Positions 42,915 through 52,700 of a stretch of 64,000 nt of DNA are shown in pieces. Below the pieces are notes generated by a model. It was not told the DNA's origin. It was given only the letters and a program-made list of their open reading frames with translations, and made no database searches. This DNA comes from Firmicutes bacterium ADurb.Bin300 (GTDB taxonomy: Bacteria; Bacillota; Clostridia; Oscillospirales; Acutalibacteraceae). Where the stretch lies: contig MWBL01000003.1 of NCBI GenBank assembly GCA_002069015.1, positions 1 through 64,000 of the forward strand, read 5' to 3'. How positions within the stretch are numbered: the first letter of the stretch is position 1; each line of letters starts with the position of its first letter. Position numbers and translations under genes: made by a program.

Positions 42915-44561
42915 ATGAGCTTACAACTTGCGAATGCGCTTTTTCCTGATATAGAGCATACTCCGGCGTATTACGAAGAAAAGTATCCTAAAAGGAATAC
43001 CCCTGAGGGCGCGAGGGTAACGAGGTTCGCTCCCAGCCCGACGGGCTTTATGCATTTAGGGAATATGTTTTCTGCGTTTATTGATAAGCTGAATGCTGAT
43101 TCCACCGGGGGAATATACTTTCTTAGGATAGAGGATACCGATAAAAAGCGTGAGGTTGAAGATGGGGTTGACTTAATTCTTGACGGTCTGAGGGCATTCG
43201 GAATTAATCCCGATGAAGGCATTACGGGAAAAGACTCTCAAGTCGGCAATTATGGTCCGTACAGACAAAGCGAGCGCAAGGAAATATATCATTGCTTTGC
43301 AAAAGAGCTTGTAAAGAAAGGTCTTGCCTATCCTTGCTTTTGTGCAGAGGAGGACCTGGAGGCTCTTCGTCAAACACAGGAGAAAGAAGGAGAAAACCCG
43401 GGCTATTACGGTAAATGGGCGAAGTGCCGCAATTTACCCGAAGGCGAGCAAATCCGTCTGATTTCAGAGGGAAAATCTTTCGTTTTAAGACTTCGCTCAA
43501 ACGGCGTCGAGGGTAAAAAAATCATTGTGGACGACCTTATAAGGGGCAGGCTTGAGCTTCCCGAAAACACGCTTGACGCGGTTATCCTCAAATCTGACGG
43601 AATCCCGCCGTATCCCTTTGCTCACGCAGTTGACGACCATTTGATGAGGACAACTCATGTCGTCAGGGGTGATGAATGGATAGCCTCGCTCCCGCTGCAT
43701 ATTCAAATCTTTGCGGCATTGGGCTTTAAGATTCCGAAATATATCCATATTGCGCCTATTATGAAAATGGACGGACAAAGCAAGCGCAAGCTCTCAAAGC
43801 GCAAGGACCCGGAGGCGGCGGTAAGCTTTTACAAGCAACAGGGCTACCCCGCTTTAAGCGTAAGGGAATACCTTTTAACGCTTGCAAACTCCAATTTTGA
43901 GGACTGGCGGCGCGCCAACCCAAACTCTCCCCAAAGCGATTTTCCTTTCAGCGTCAAAAAAATGAGCAGCAGCGGCGCTCTTTTCGATTTGTCAAAGCTC
44001 GATGACGTTTCCAAAAATGTTATCTCTAAAATGACTGCCCGGCAGGTCTGTTGTGAAGCGACGAAGTGGGCAAAGGATTATGACAAACAGCTTTACAATC
44101 TGCTCTATGCAAATCCCGAATACGCAACAGCTGTTTTCTCTATCGACAGGGATTGCCCGAAGCCCAGAAAGGATATCGCAAAATGGTCTCAGATAAGAGA
44201 ATATGCAGAGTATTTTTATGATGAGATTTATAAGCCCACAGGTACTCTTCCCGATAACATAAAGCCGCAGGATGCAAAAAAAATGTTAGAGAAATATTTA
44301 ACGGTCTACAATAAAGAAGATGAAAAAGACCAATGGTTTTGTAAAATTAAAGCCATATGCGAGCCTCTCGGCTTTTCTCCCGACGTCAGGAAATACAAAG
44401 AAAATCCCTGCTCTTACAAGGGCCACGCGGGAGATGTTTCAACCGTAATAAGGCTTGCGGTTACATCACGCATGAATACGCCCGATCTTTGTCTGATTAT
44501 GAAGCTTTTAGGCAGGCAGAGGATTGAAAAAAGAATTCATGATTATTTGGAGGCTTTATAA
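42915..44561 (+). CDS. gltX: Glutamate--tRNA ligase
   Basis: Class I synthetase charging tRNA-Glu, 548 residues. The ATP site APSPTGFMHLGN is near residue 38 (HLGN for HIGH), RIEDTDKKRE near 75 marks Glu recognition and KRKLSKRKDPE near 295 is the KMSKS-type loop. The C-terminal anticodon domain is longer and diverged from the usual bacterial GltX but ends in a recognisable ADVMRLAVT-like stretch (VSTVIRLAVTSRMNTPDL). AAAGGCGG precedes the ATG by ten bases. Its stop codon is directly followed by the ATG of glnS with no base between, so the two synthetases are surely co-expressed. Confidence 0.93.
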   Translation: MSLQLANALFPDIEHTPAYYEEKYPKRNTPEGARVTRFAPSPTGFMHLGNMFSAFIDKLNADSTGGIYFLRIEDTDKKREVEDGVDLILDGLRAFGINPDEGITGKDSQVGNYGPYRQSERKEIYHCFAKELVKKGLAYPCFCAEEDLEALRQTQEKEGENPGYYGKWAKCRNLPEGEQIRLISEGKSFVLRLRSNGVEGKKIIVDDLIRGRLELPENTLDAVILKSDGIPPYPFAHAVDDHLMRTTHVVRGDEWIASLPLHIQIFAALGFKIPKYIHIAPIMKMDGQSKRKLSKRKDPEAAVSFYKQQGYPALSVREYLLTLANSNFEDWRRANPNSPQSDFPFSVKKMSSSGALFDLSKLDDVSKNVISKMTARQVCCEATKWAKDYDKQLYNLLYANPEYATAVFSIDRDCPKPRKDIAKWSQIREYAEYFYDEIYKPTGTLPDNIKPQDAKKMLEKYLTVYNKEDEKDQWFCKIKAICEPLGFSPDVRKYKENPCSYKGHAGDVSTVIRLAVTSRMNTPDLCLIMKLLGRQRIEKRIHDYLEAL

Positions 44562-46220
44562 ATGGAAGAATCAAATACGGGGAAAATCAGTAATTTTATT
44601 CACGATATTATCGACGACGAGCTTGAAAGGGGTATAAATATCCGCGTCCAGACGCGATTTCCTCCAGAGCCTAACGGGTATTTGCATATCGGACACGCAA
44701 AAGCCATTTGCATTGATTTTTTAACGGCGGAAAAATACGGAGGAATATGCAATCTTCGTTTTGATGATACTAATCCGTCCGCCGAGGATGTAGAATATGT
44801 GGATGCGATTATGGAAGATATAAAATGGCTTGGCTTCGAATGGGAAAATGTATATTTTGCTTCGTCTTATTTTGATTTTCTTTATGAGTGTGCAATAAAG
44901 CTCATAAAAAAAGGAAAGGCATTCGTATGTGACCTTTCCGCGGACGAAATCAGAGAGTACAGGGGAACGCTTACAACCCCCGGCAAAAACAGCCCGTACC
45001 GTGACAGGAGTATAGAGGAAAACCTTGACCTATTTCAGAGGATGACCGACGGCGAATTCCCCGACGGCGCCCGCGTGCTTCGCGCAAAAATAAACATGGC
45101 GTCGCCGAATATGAATATGCGGGACCCGGTTATATACCGAATTGCGCATATATCCCATCACCAGACGGGAGACAAGTGGTGCGTCTATCCGATGTACGAC
45201 TTTGCGCATCCGCTTTCGGACGCAGTCGAGAAGGTTACGTACTCCCTTTGTTCTTTGGAATTCGAAAACAACAGACCGCTTTACAATTGGTTCCTTGACG
45301 AGATAGGCTTTGACGAACCGCCCAGGCAGATTGAGTTTGCAAGGCTTAATCTTAATTACTGCATAACAAGCAAACGAAAGAATAAAATCCTTGTAAAAGA
45401 GAAAATGGTCAGCGGATGGGACGACCCGAGAATGGTCACCCTCTGCGGTTTACGCCGCAGAGGCTATCCCGCTTCGTCAATCAGAACATTTATTGAAAAA
45501 GCGGGCGTTTCAAAGGCAAACAGTGTTGTCGATTATGGACTTTTGGAATCGTGCGTCCGGGATGAGCTTAATGAAAGTGCCCCGAGGGCGATGGTGGTTT
45601 TCGAACCTCTCAGGGTTATTATTGATAATTATCCCGAGGGAAAGACAGAGAAAATCGAGGTGGAGATAAATCCAAACATACCTGAGCAGGGCAAGAATGA
45701 GGTAACGTTTTCAAGAGAAATATATATTGAAAAAACAGACTTTATGGTGACGCCGGTAAAAAAATACCATAGGCTTTATCCCGGTGGCGAGGTACGGCTC
45801 AAGGGGGCATATTACTTAACCTGTCAATCGTATGAAACCGATGAAAAAGGTGAGGTTACAACTATTCACTGCACATTTGACCCCTTGTCAAAAGGCGGCT
45901 CTACTCCCGACGGGAGGAAGGTAAAGGGCACCATACACTGGGCAGGAGCGCTGTCATTTGAGGTTGAGCTCAGGCTCTATGACCGCTTATTCAATATAGA
46001 AAACCCCGCCGACATACCCGACGAGGAATTTGAAAATGCCGTAAATCCGAGCTCTCTTGTGGTCCTTAAGGGTTGTTTGGCACAAGAAAGCCTAAAGCAA
46101 GCAAAGGTTGCAGACACATTCCAGTTTATGCGGCAGGGCTACTTTTGCTTAGACAGGGACTCCACGCCGGATAAACTCATATTCAATCGCACCGTTGCTC
46201 TTAATTCTTCATGGAAATAA
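44562..46220 (+). CDS. glnS: Glutamine--tRNA ligase
   Basis: Charges tRNA-Gln directly; class I synthetase of 552 residues. FPPEPNGYLHIGHAKAICIDF near residue 35 and LRFDDTNPSAED near 65 are the GlnRS versions of the HIGH and amino-acid sites, CSLEFENNRPLYNW and VKEKMVSGWDDPRM (KMSKS region: VSGWDDPR) follow, and the two beta-barrel anticodon domains occupy ~340-550. Most Firmicutes make Gln-tRNA by amidating Glu-tRNA and lack GlnRS; some clostridia carry one, believed to be acquired. The ribosome site (TTGGAGG) lies within the end of gltX. Confidence 0.95.
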   Translation: MEESNTGKISNFIHDIIDDELERGINIRVQTRFPPEPNGYLHIGHAKAICIDFLTAEKYGGICNLRFDDTNPSAEDVEYVDAIMEDIKWLGFEWENVYFASSYFDFLYECAIKLIKKGKAFVCDLSADEIREYRGTLTTPGKNSPYRDRSIEENLDLFQRMTDGEFPDGARVLRAKINMASPNMNMRDPVIYRIAHISHHQTGDKWCVYPMYDFAHPLSDAVEKVTYSLCSLEFENNRPLYNWFLDEIGFDEPPRQIEFARLNLNYCITSKRKNKILVKEKMVSGWDDPRMVTLCGLRRRGYPASSIRTFIEKAGVSKANSVVDYGLLESCVRDELNESAPRAMVVFEPLRVIIDNYPEGKTEKIEVEINPNIPEQGKNEVTFSREIYIEKTDFMVTPVKKYHRLYPGGEVRLKGAYYLTCQSYETDEKGEVTTIHCTFDPLSKGGSTPDGRKVKGTIHWAGALSFEVELRLYDRLFNIENPADIPDEEFENAVNPSSLVVLKGCLAQESLKQAKVADTFQFMRQGYFCLDRDSTPDKLIFNRTVALNSSWK

Positions 46221-46235
46221 ACGGAGGTGTCTTTT

Positions 46236-46841
46236 TTGAAAATTGTATACAAGGTTGTTACCGCAGTATTGGCAGCTTGTATTTTACCCTTAATTATATT
46301 CTTGCCGATAATCGACTATTGTTTTAACACACCCCTGCTTGAGTTTGTTGAGCCGGGGAAAAAGTACATAGCCGATTCCATCTCTGTTGCCGGTCTCTTG
46401 GAAAACGTCTCGCTGCTTTCGAAATTTGAAACGGGAGGAAACACTCCGGCGGGACTTAAAGCCTTTATAAACCCCGCTCTTACCGCTGTCGTATTCCTTA
46501 TATTAATAGCGGTTTTCGCCATACTGACCTGCGTGCTCGCAATTGTCATGAAAAAGGGGACGGGAGCGTGTATCTCGGTGATATACGGAATGATGTGTAC
46601 ATATATGTTTACGGTCTCTTTTAATAGTCTGGTAAAGCCTTTGACTGACGGTTCCGTGTCGATAGCGTCGCTTTTTGACTCATGGCAGCTTGCCCTTGTA
46701 GGAAGTGTTGAGTATATAAAAATAAGCGGCGCATATTATTATATCTACATAATGTTTGCCGCGATACTCGTTTGGACGCTAGCGTACTATCTGACAATAC
46801 CGAAGGAAGATACTAAATCATCATATAGAGCAAAGCAATAA
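46236..46841 (+). CDS. Four-helix membrane protein, unknown
   Basis: About 201 residues with predicted helices at ~5-27, ~80-103, ~110-135 and ~165-190 and an external loop of ~45 residues between the first two. No family recognised. It starts at TTG 46236, placed six bases after GGAGGTG, and follows glnS by 15 bases, so it may be in the synthetase transcript. Its end overlaps the convergent gene by 29 bases. Confidence 0.7.
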   Translation: MKIVYKVVTAVLAACILPLIIFLPIIDYCFNTPLLEFVEPGKKYIADSISVAGLLENVSLLSKFETGGNTPAGLKAFINPALTAVVFLILIAVFAILTCVLAIVMKKGTGACISVIYGMMCTYMFTVSFNSLVKPLTDGSVSIASLFDSWQLALVGSVEYIKISGAYYYIYIMFAAILVWTLAYYLTIPKEDTKSSYRAKQ

Positions 46842-47253
46842 TCAAAACCTCATCGCTCTTTTCCTCGGCCAACAGAAGTATTAGAGAGAGTAAAAGCGCT
46901 CTGTCACTATCTATATTTAGATCTGACAGAACGTTTTTTATTGATTTTGGAAGGTTTGCACTACCGCTTACAAGGGAATTCAAGGTGCGTTGCAGGGAAT
47001 TGTTCTTGTGCTCAGGCTCGTAAGGGGAAATGGCCGCTTTTTTTGCGTATTCCCTTAAATCACGTATATAATCGTCAGGCATAGGAACATGATACGGTTT
47101 CTCGAGTTTGCGAGCATTGTCCTTTTGTGTAGCGGACGTAAGCGCCGAATTAGCGTGCTTTATTACGTTGTTTGCCCTGGAATTCATTTCCTCAACGCGA
47201 CGCATCGCATTGTTTTGCATCTTGATTATATCCGAATAGCTGTAATCGGACAT
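46813..47253 (-). CDS. Unknown protein, third gene of a leftward trio
   Basis: 146 residues starting MSDYSYSDIIKMQNNAMRRVEEM, a long amphipathic helix, a middle part with KPYHVPMPDDYIRDLREY and a hydrophobic acidic C-terminal helix pair, DRALLLSLILLLAEEKSDEVLIIALLYMMI. It lies 13 bases after the second gene of the trio. The C-terminal region resembles those of small hypothetical proteins I recall from Ruminococcaceae. No function is assigned; the ending may associate with a membrane or partner. Confidence 0.6.
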   Translation of the reverse strand: MSDYSYSDIIKMQNNAMRRVEEMNSRANNVIKHANSALTSATQKDNARKLEKPYHVPMPDDYIRDLREYAKKAAISPYEPEHKNNSLQRTLNSLVSGSANLPKSIKNVLSDLNIDSDRALLLSLILLLAEEKSDEVLIIALLYMMI

Positions 47254-47266
47254 GGTTTCACCCGCC

Positions 47267-47629
47267 TTATAACACTCCGCGTTCACGAAGAAGCGGAATC
47301 ATATTAATGAGCCTTATCAGCCGTGCTGCCTCGTCGGCCTTTGGCTTGCGCTGTTCACTCAGAAACGGTTTAAGAGACATCAAAAAGTCCGTTCTGTCGT
47401 CACGCTTTGTAAGCTCGCCAAGCAGGGGTGCCAAGGAAGCGAATTTTGACATATCCGGAAGAGCTGATTTATTCATAGATTCACCGTTAGCCTCCCCCGA
47501 CGAAAGCGATTCGGACACTTCACCCGAGCTGTTTTTTTCCCCTAAAAGCCCTGAAGCAACCTTTTTCAAGGACTCAAAATCTTCACCCGATAAGGAATTA
47601 AGAAGTGCGGAAATATCCTGATTACTCAT
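47267..47629 (-). CDS. Unknown protein, second gene of a leftward trio
   Basis: 120 residues: SNQDISALLNSLSGEDFESLKKVASGLLG, a Ser/Glu-rich linker, then FLMSLKPFLSEQRKPKADEAARLIRLINMIPLLRERGVL. The last part (LxPFLSExRxPKxDxA..L..L) is a pattern I have seen in unannotated clostridial proteins. The ATG at 47629 overlaps the upstream gene by eight bases, which indicates coupled translation. No signal or membrane helix. Confidence 0.65.
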   Translation of the reverse strand: MSNQDISALLNSLSGEDFESLKKVASGLLGEKNSSGEVSESLSSGEANGESMNKSALPDMSKFASLAPLLGELTKRDDRTDFLMSLKPFLSEQRKPKADEAARLIRLINMIPLLRERGVL

Positions 47630-47879
47630 TTTTTTCACTCTCCAAAATAAATTTCATAAGCTTTTTTGCATCTTCCGAGGACAGCAAAGTGTTTGTTTTA
47701 TCCTTATCTTTTATCATTTTCTTAAAATTTTCCGCTTGCTTTGAAGATAGATTTTTGCTAACAAAGTCAAGCGCGTCATTCTCATTTGATATTTTTTTGT
47801 CTTTGACATCGGACATCAGCTTGTTGTAAAGGCTGTTTTTTCTCAGCTTGTCAAAATCATTTGCGTTTATTGCAATCAC
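47622..47879 (-). CDS. Unknown protein, first gene of a leftward trio
   Basis: An 85-residue, lysine-rich helical protein (DFDKLRKNSLYNKLMSD, KNLSSKQAENFKKMIKDK). The start is unclear: GTG at 47879 lies immediately at the AAAGGGGG ribosome site, while the better spaced codons are ATT 47876 and ATA 47870, the latter giving MNANDFDKL. It overlaps the second gene by eight bases. The three genes seem to form one unit of unknown role. Confidence 0.6.
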   Translation of the reverse strand: MIAINANDFDKLRKNSLYNKLMSDVKDKKISNENDALDFVSKNLSSKQAENFKKMIKDKDKTNTLLSSEDAKKLMKFILESEKNE

Positions 47880-47950
47880 CCCCTTTATATGATATATTTA
47901 CTGCAGTATATAAACCATTATATTCACTTATTGTAAGGATGGTGAATGCG

Positions 47951-48418
47951 TTGAGAATTCTTGTCTTATCGGATTCACACGGCTGCGTGTCAAATTTGTT
48001 TGATGCTTTTGACCGAGAGCCGACTGCCCGCTATGCCTTTTTCTTAGGCGACGGCGTCTTAAGGGCACAAGAGGTAATGGCGTTGTATTCACAGAAAATT
48101 CTTTGTAAGGCTGTTGCGGGGAACTGCGATTTCGGGAGCGATTATCCGGATTTTGATACCGTAACTGTTGAAGGAGTAAAGATATATTTCACGCACGGAC
48201 ATAAAAATTACGTTAAATTCGGACTTTCCCGGCTGATTCTTGAAGCAAAGAGCCAAGGGGCAAATATAGCTTTGTTCGGTCATACCCACGAGCAGTATTA
48301 TGAATATGCGGACGGTCTTCATCTTCTAAATCCCGGGAGTATTCGTGAAGGCAAATATGCGGTAGCGGATATTACGCCCGCCGGAATCGTATGCGTGGGG
48401 AAGCGCCTGTCCTTCTGA
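47951..48418 (+). CDS. YfcE/MJ0936-family metallophosphoesterase
   Basis: A 155-residue cytoplasmic phosphodiesterase. All metal motifs are visible: LSDSHG at the start, GDG near 38, GNCD near 62, the THGH near 85 and GHTH near 112. Related YfcE enzymes cleave phosphodiesters in vitro; the natural substrate is unknown. The TTG at 47951 is chosen, eight bases after AAGGATGG; an ATG at 47939 overlaps that site. Its last 47 bases overlap the end of the convergent symporter gene. Confidence 0.87.
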   Translation: MRILVLSDSHGCVSNLFDAFDREPTARYAFFLGDGVLRAQEVMALYSQKILCKAVAGNCDFGSDYPDFDTVTVEGVKIYFTHGHKNYVKFGLSRLILEAKSQGANIALFGHTHEQYYEYADGLHLLNPGSIREGKYAVADITPAGIVCVGKRLSF

Positions 48419-49724
48419 TTTTCTTCTCCCAACTGACCTCGTTTCTCAAGGAGATAACCGAAAACAGATTAGGCAATGCCATAAGACCGTTTGTAATATC
48501 GGAAAGACTCCATATTATTTTAGGCGAGCTTATGCAGCCGAGAAAGGCAACGGAACAGTAAAGGTATTTGTACATCTCGGAAAACCTCTCCTTGAAAATC
48601 TCCTCCCTGCTTTTTTCGCCGTAAAAAGACCAGCCCACAAGTGACGCAAACCCGAAAACGGCTGTAAGCAGAGCTATACCCTTTTTGCCCCACTCTCCGA
48701 CGCTTGCGTACGCTGCTATCGAAAGCTCAGCCCCGAAAAGCCGTGAGCCTTCATTCCAAACACCGGATACGAGAATGGACAAAGCCGTTATCGTACAAAG
48801 GAGTATTGTGTCCGTGAAAACTTCAAACGCGCCTAAGCAGCCCTGGTCTGTTGCTGACGAAGCTTCGTCCTCGGCGTGGATTATAGTCGAGCTGCCTATA
48901 CCCGCCTCATTTGAAAAAACACCTCTTGCAATTCCGTATCTCATGGCTGTTTTTCCCGAGAATTTATTTTTATCCCCTTTCTTAAAAGCGCCGTTAATAA
49001 TATTTATGCTGCAGGGGAGCAGGTTTTTTCTGTTTTTAAGGAGTATCCAAAGGGATAAGGATAAAAAACCCAAACTCATAGCGGGAACCGCATACTCATT
49101 GATTTTGGCTATTCGTTTTACGCCTCCCCTTATTATTAAAAAGCAAATTGCAGCTACCGCTATGCCGGTTACGGCTTGCGGAATACCGAAGCCCCGAAAA
49201 AGCGATTCGGAGACGGAGTTGGCCTGAGTCATATTACCGCTGCCAAGAGACGAAAAAAGGCAAAGTCCGGCGTAAGCTTTGGCAAGACCGGGCATTTTCA
49301 CCCCGTCGTGCATATACATAAACGCGCCGCCCTTGACCTTTCCCGAAACTTTTCGCCTGTATTTGATTCCGAGTGAATTTTCGGCGTATGACGTAGCCAT
49401 ACCTAAAAAAGCGGACAGGCACATCCAAAAAACCGTACCCGCACCTCCGGACGCTATTGCGGAAGCTACCCCGACTATATTACCGGTACCTATACACGCG
49501 GCGAGAACTGAGCAGAACGCGCCGAACTGGGATATTCCGTTTCCCGTATTTTCACTTTTTTGCGGCTTAAAAAATCGCAACAATGTGCCGCTCATCCACC
49601 TGTTGATTCCCGTCAGCTGAAATAACCTGCTCCTTATGGTGAACATAACCGCGGCAGATAGGTAAAACAAGAGCATTGGCGTTCCCCAAACAACATTTGC
49701 CGCACTGTTAAGTATTCCGTTCAC
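48372..49724 (-). CDS. AGCS-family sodium:alanine/glycine symporter
   Basis: Imports alanine or glycine with sodium; 450 residues, about ten helices. GTGNIVGVASAIASGGAGTVFWM near residue 75, the GGAFMYMHDGVK loop near 135 and NEAGIGSSTIIHAEDEASSATDQG near 290 are signature regions. The GTG at 49724 follows AGGTG and gives the usual start just before the first helix; 26 further codons upstream are not supported. The C-terminus is short and basic, and is encoded opposite the yfcE end. Sodium use agrees with the decarboxylase beta subunit found earlier. Confidence 0.9.
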   Translation of the reverse strand: MNGILNSAANVVWGTPMLLFYLSAAVMFTIRSRLFQLTGINRWMSGTLLRFFKPQKSENTGNGISQFGAFCSVLAACIGTGNIVGVASAIASGGAGTVFWMCLSAFLGMATSYAENSLGIKYRRKVSGKVKGGAFMYMHDGVKMPGLAKAYAGLCLFSSLGSGNMTQANSVSESLFRGFGIPQAVTGIAVAAICFLIIRGGVKRIAKINEYAVPAMSLGFLSLSLWILLKNRKNLLPCSINIINGAFKKGDKNKFSGKTAMRYGIARGVFSNEAGIGSSTIIHAEDEASSATDQGCLGAFEVFTDTILLCTITALSILVSGVWNEGSRLFGAELSIAAYASVGEWGKKGIALLTAVFGFASLVGWSFYGEKSREEIFKERFSEMYKYLYCSVAFLGCISSPKIIWSLSDITNGLMALPNLFSVISLRNEVSWEKKIRRTGASPRIRFRRA

Positions 49725-49773
49725 CCTATCACCTGCCCTAATATATATGCAAAAAAGAAATGAGGAATGACGA

Positions 49774-52700
49774 ATGAAGCCTCGAATATACACAATTGCC
49801 ACAGCTCATCTTGACACCTCGTGGAATTGGACCTTGGAAAAGACTCTTGAAGAGTATCTTCCGAAAACAGCATATGAGAATTTTCCTCTTTTTGAGAAAT
49901 ATCCGAAATATAAGTTCAGCTTTGAGGGCGGATATCGCTATGAGCTTCTAGAGGAATACTATCCCTTGTATTTCAAGAGGATAAAAGAATATATAGAAAA
50001 AGGCAGATGGTTTCCCGCGGGAAGTGCGTGGGAGAACGGTGACGTAAATATACCGTCTCCCGAAGCGCTTTTTAGGAATTTTCTATACGGTAACGGATAC
50101 TTTAAGGAAAAATTCGGCGTTACCAGCAAGGATGTTTTTCTGCCCGATTGCTTCGGCTTCGGTTGGGCGCTCCCTTCTGTTGCGCGTCATGCGAATTTAA
50201 TAGGATTTACTACTCAAAAGCTTACCTGGAGCAGTTTTTGCTCGGTGCCGTTTGACATCGGAAAATGGTACGGAGTTGATGGCAGCTTCGTTTATGCCTC
50301 TTTTGATACGAGAGGTTATCAAAAGGTTTTTAAGAAATCCGTAAGGAAAAATTATATGGCCGCTACAAAGCTATGGTCAAATATTAGAAAATACAACCTA
50401 CCCCTTACCGCCATATTTCACGGTGTGGGTGACAGGGGAGGAGCTCCGAGGGAGGAGTCCGTAAAAACCGTCGTTCGCGAAATTAACGAAAACAAAAACA
50501 AGAACACCGATGTTGTGTCCGCTTTTTCGGATGAGGTTTTCAGGGATATTGATATCCTTTTATCAGACGAGCAAAAGAATTCATTGCCCTTATATGACGG
50601 AGAGCTTGTTTCAACCAATCACGGAGCGGGAGGCTATACCTCGCGGACGATGAGCAAAAGGCTTAACAGACAAAACGAAATGCTTATAGAATCTGCGGAG
50701 CGCCTCTCTCTTGCGGCAATGCTTCTTTGCGGTCGAAAATACAACGAAAAGATGCTTGATATATGCTGGAAACGCGTAATTGCGCATCAGTTTCACGATG
50801 ATATTACCGGAACGTCCATAATTGATTGCTATAAAAGAAACTGGAACGATTACTTTTTATCCTTAGCTCAAGCGGCGGAGGAGCTGCGCGATGCTGTAGG
50901 TACTCTTGCAGAGCTTGTGGATACCTCAAGCTTTAAGGGGATGCCCGTAGCGGTATGTAACAGTCTTCAGTTTAACAGGACACAATGTGTATATCTTGAG
51001 ATTACCATGCCCGGAGCGCGAGGCTTTCGGGTATTCGACCACAACTCAAAAGAGCTAATGTCAACAGTGACCGAAAAAGACGGCGATACCTTTTCAATAA
51101 GCTTTCAGGCGAGTGTTAAGCCGCTTTCCGTAACGCTTTTTGATATTCGAAAGGCGAGCGAGCCATGCAAACTTCAAAGCCCCTTGAAGGTCTCAAAAAA
51201 TCATCTTGAAAATGACAATATAAAAGTCCTTATCGACCAAAACGGTGATATTTCAAGCATTTATGATAAAAATTTAAATAAAGAGCTTCTTATAAAACCC
51301 GTGTCTTTTGCCCTTTTTGATTACGAGGGCTGTTACGGCTATGCGGCGTGGGAGATGGTTTATGAGCAGATAAGTGTTTCTGCGCAAAGAAGAACTCATC
51401 TTAAAAACATAGAAATTGTGGAAAACGGCAAGGCGGCGGCAACCTTAAAAATCACAAAAAGCTGCGCAGACTCCTTGTTTACACAGTTCGTGACACTGAC
51501 GGCTTCGGGAAAGAGCGTTAATGTTTTTAACGAGGTTGACTGGCGTTGCTTGAGAACGCTGTTAAAGCTTGAGTTCGCGTTTACCGCAGCTAACAAAAAC
51601 GCCCTTTATGATTTGGGGCTTGGCATAATAGAAAGACCTAATAACACAAAAAGACGTTTTGAGGTACCCGCTCAAATGTGGGCGGCTATACAGGATAAGT
51701 CCGGAGAGTATACGGCGTATGTGCTTTCAGATTCAAGAATAGGCTGGGATAAGCCAAATGACAATACGCTCAGGCTTACCTGTATACACACGCCTCGCCA
51801 TTGGTACAGAAAAGAGAGCGCTCAGCATCTGCTTGATTTCGGTATCAACCGATTTTCGTTTTCCCTGGGAGCGTGCAGACCTGACGAAATAGGGGAAATT
51901 CAAAAAAATGCCTTGTGTTTTTGCTCACCGCTTTCGGCGTTTTCGTCCTCTTTACATATCGGAGAAAGAGAGGGCTTTGTTTCGTTGATTTCCGATTTAG
52001 ATGAGGAAGTCCTCCTAAGAGCCTTGAAGAAAGCGCATAGCTCAGATGAAATAACGGTCCGCTTTAACGAAGGCTGTTCAAGGGAAAGAGAAGGAATAAG
52101 CTTTGCTCTTGAGACGCCGATATTTTCGGCATATGAGGCATACGCTTCGGAGGAAAAAATCTCCCCCGCAAAGGTTATTGACGGCAAGCTTGTATTTTCG
52201 ATAGGGAAATTCGGGGTAAAAACCTTTATTCTAAAAACCGAGCAAACACAGAAAAAAGGAGAAGGGGTAAAAAGCATAAAGCTGCCTTATAACGCAGATA
52301 TACTAAGTGAGAATGAGAAAAGAAAAGAGGTTGCCGAACTCGGGGGGAAGACTTTGCCTCGCGAACTTTTTCCGGACAAGGTAATTTCAGGCGGTATTAA
52401 GTTTTACCTTTCGAAAGGCGAAAAGAATGCTCTGTTTTGCGGCGGCGAAGAAATAGAAATTCCGAAAGGAAGCAACACTGTTTATATTTTAGCTTCGTCT
52501 GTCAAGGGCGACAGACAAGCCGTTTTTAAGGTCGGAAAAGAAGAGGCGGAGATAACTATATCGGATATGTTTGAAAATTACGGGGCATGGGATATCTACG
52601 CGCGTTTTGAAACCGGATACGTCAAACGCGATGTTCCCGCGCATATTTTTACACATACACACTGCCGGGACGATGATATAAGGGGAGAGAACGCTTATAT

